From: Gammaproteobacteria bacterium
GTDB lineage: Bacteria; Pseudomonadota; Gammaproteobacteria; Ga0077554; Ga007554
Assembly (NCBI GenBank): GCA_040183005.1
Contig: JAMPIW010000001.1
Span: 186,001 to 250,000, forward strand
Direction: 5' to 3'
Length of the DNA stretch: 64,000 bases
Shown here one piece after another: positions 62,595 to 64,000 of the stretch. The stretch's first letter is position 1. Each line of letters starts with the position of its first letter. The notes below the pieces were generated by a model. That model made no database searches and was not told the DNA's origin. It saw nothing but the letters and a program-made list of their open reading frames with translations. A program made the translations under genes and the position numbers.

Positions 62595-63566
62595 TTACTT
62601 CGCGCCTTTGGTCTGTTTGCTACTGCTCGACACCTGCGCCGGAATTCCCCCGCCACGTATGCCCTCCAGCAACCCCTTGGCCTCGTTCAGAATAAACTCC
62701 TTGAACGCCTGGGCGACCGGGGAGAGGCGTTTGTCGCGCGGGTGGACCAGGTACCACTGGCGGATGATGGGGAGCGAGGCGACATCGAGAATGGCAAGGC
62801 GTTTGACCTCTATCTCCAGATTGATAGTATGAATCGAAACGATCCCCAGCCCCAGCCCGGCCTGTACCCCCTGCTTGATGGCCTCGCTACTGTCCATTTC
62901 CATGCCGCCGATCAGGTGGATGTTGTGTTCCGCAAAGAACCGCTCCATGGCGATACGTGTGCCGGAACCTTGCTCGCGCATCAGGAAGGTCTCGTGTTGC
63001 AGCCGTTCCAGCGGGATGTTGCGCTCTTGGCGCAGAGGGTGATTGTAGGGCGCGATCACCACCAGCGGGTTTTCCATAAACGGCTCGGCGATGATATCGT
63101 CCTGCTTGGGGGGCATGCCCATGATCATCATGTCCCGCTCGTTGGATGCAAGCTGGCGCAGCAGCGTCTCGCGGTTGGTGACATTCAGGCTGACTGTCGC
63201 CCCGTCAAAACGCTTGCTGAAAATGGAAAGCAGATAAGGGGCAAAGTGTTTGGCAGTGCTGACCACCGAGATGTTGAGCCGGCCGCGTGTTACTCCTTTG
63301 AGTTCCGACAGCACCGCCTCGGCCTCGGCCAGTTGCTGCGTGATAAGGCGGCTGTAGTGATGAAGCTCGCGTCCCGCCTCGGTCAGAAAAATACGCTTGC
63401 CGATCTGTTCAAACAGCGGCAAGCCGACATTGTCTTCCAGTTGCTTGATTTGCATAGAGACCGCCGGTTGCGTCAAATGCAGATCCCCGGCGGCGCGCGT
63501 ATAGCTGGAATGGCGCGCGACGGCCTCGAATACCCTGAGCTGGCGAAGCGTGATATTCTTCATCAT
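62595..63566 (-). CDS. cbbR: LysR-type regulator CbbR (second)
   Basis: A 323-residue regulator divergent from cbbL, the classical CbbR arrangement. The start is taken at the first ATG of MMKNITLRQLRVFEAVARHS. The helix-turn-helix is LHLTQPAVSMQIKQLEDNVG, and the effector domain contains FMENPLVVIAPYNHPLR. It is similar to the first LysR in the window (57516-58493), suggesting paralogues for transporters and RuBisCO. Confidence 0.93.
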   Translation of the reverse strand: MMKNITLRQLRVFEAVARHSSYTRAAGDLHLTQPAVSMQIKQLEDNVGLPLFEQIGKRIFLTEAGRELHHYSRLITQQLAEAEAVLSELKGVTRGRLNISVVSTAKHFAPYLLSIFSKRFDGATVSLNVTNRETLLRQLASNERDMMIMGMPPKQDDIIAEPFMENPLVVIAPYNHPLRQERNIPLERLQHETFLMREQGSGTRIAMERFFAEHNIHLIGGMEMDSSEAIKQGVQAGLGLGIVSIHTINLEIEVKRLAILDVASLPIIRQWYLVHPRDKRLSPVAQAFKEFILNEAKGLLEGIRGGGIPAQVSSSSKQTKGAK

Positions 63567-63591
63567 AATAATGTCGTGCCTCAACATATAG

Positions 63592-63606
63592 ATAAGAATA
63601 TCTTAT
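63592..63606. promoter_or_regulatory. Candidate CbbR operator in the cbbR-cbbL spacer
   Basis: ATAAG-AATAT-CTTAT is a perfect-arm dyad 26 bases from the regulator start and about 180 bases from cbbL, with the T-N11-A form of LysR boxes. The remaining spacer holds no gene. Confidence 0.45.
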
Positions 63607-63752
63607 GCTGATAATAAAAAATACTGAATATTATTTATGATTAAAAGTAGGCATAGTAATGCCCACTAAGGTAGTGTTGATATCCCGGCTTGCCAGAGAT
63701 ACCTTACCGGCCCCGCTCTGGATAGTTTGCGTGCGGCCCTTTAACTGAATAA

Positions 63753-64000
<248 letters not shown>

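Overview
The window looks like chromosomal DNA of a GC-rich, Gram-negative, chemolithoautotrophic proteobacterium, most likely a gammaproteobacterium. The ftsY-ftsE-ftsX-rpoH order, waaA, biosynthetic speA/speE, apaG and a PA2778/PA2779-type gene pair point that way. A complete alpha-carboxysome (cso) operon, two LysR (CbbR-type) regulators, SbtA and SulP transporters and the start of a form IA RuBisCO large subunit show autotrophic CO2 fixation. The species cannot be named from the sequence alone.

Layout. 1-4.3 kb: end of a heavy-metal RND efflux operon (adaptor, pump, DUF3240). 4.4-8.4 kb: rpoH (with a perfect CIRCE operator upstream) and ftsXEY, all on the minus strand. 8.6-11.3 kb: two tandem M16 peptidase genes, one with the zinc motif and one without. 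11.4-13.6 kb: PfkB kinase, small zinc-ribbon membrane protein, apaG, arsC. 13.6-17.9 kb: a repeat-rich island with a defence-type reverse transcriptase gene cut near its 3' end by an IS4-family insertion sequence. 17.9-24.7 kb: a 1283-residue FAD/Fe-S oxidoreductase, lytic transglycosylase, JAMM peptidase, C39 peptidase lipoprotein and partner. 24.8-32.1 kb: type I restriction-modification locus with Bro-N and GIY-YIG genes between hsdS and hsdM. 32.4-37.2 kb: multiheme c-type cytochromes, a beta-propeller lipoprotein and a small possible beta-barrel, perhaps an extracytoplasmic electron-transfer module. 37.3-41.5 kb: waaA, speA, speE. 41.5-45.7 kb: a large secreted repeat protein and three DUF4124 proteins. 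45.7-48.7 kb: porin-glnK-amtB with a sigma-54 promoter and an NtrC-like site. 48.9-64 kb: the CO2-concentrating region.

The CO2-concentrating region reads csoS2, csoSCA, csoS4A, csoS4B, three csoS1 genes, a ferritin-like gene, acRAF, mcdA and mcdB. A CbbR-type regulator diverges from a SulP transporter with an unusual C-terminal extension. Then come sbtA, a CPII-like PII protein, a second CbbR, and cbbL running off the end. Bicarbonate import (SulP, SbtA gated by the PII-like protein), encapsulation (shell, CsoS2, carbonic anhydrase), RuBisCO assembly (acRAF) and carboxysome positioning (McdAB) thus sit together. The csoS2 gene has no cbbLS directly upstream; RuBisCO is displaced to the far side of the transporters.

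The observations most worth following are the IS-split reverse transcriptase, which becomes one in-frame 698-codon gene when the IS and one target duplication are removed; an A9 tract at the junction of two overlapping multiheme cytochrome reading frames, the second lacking a start codon and signal peptide; the cytochrome/propeller/barrel cluster; and the rearranged carboxysome superlocus.
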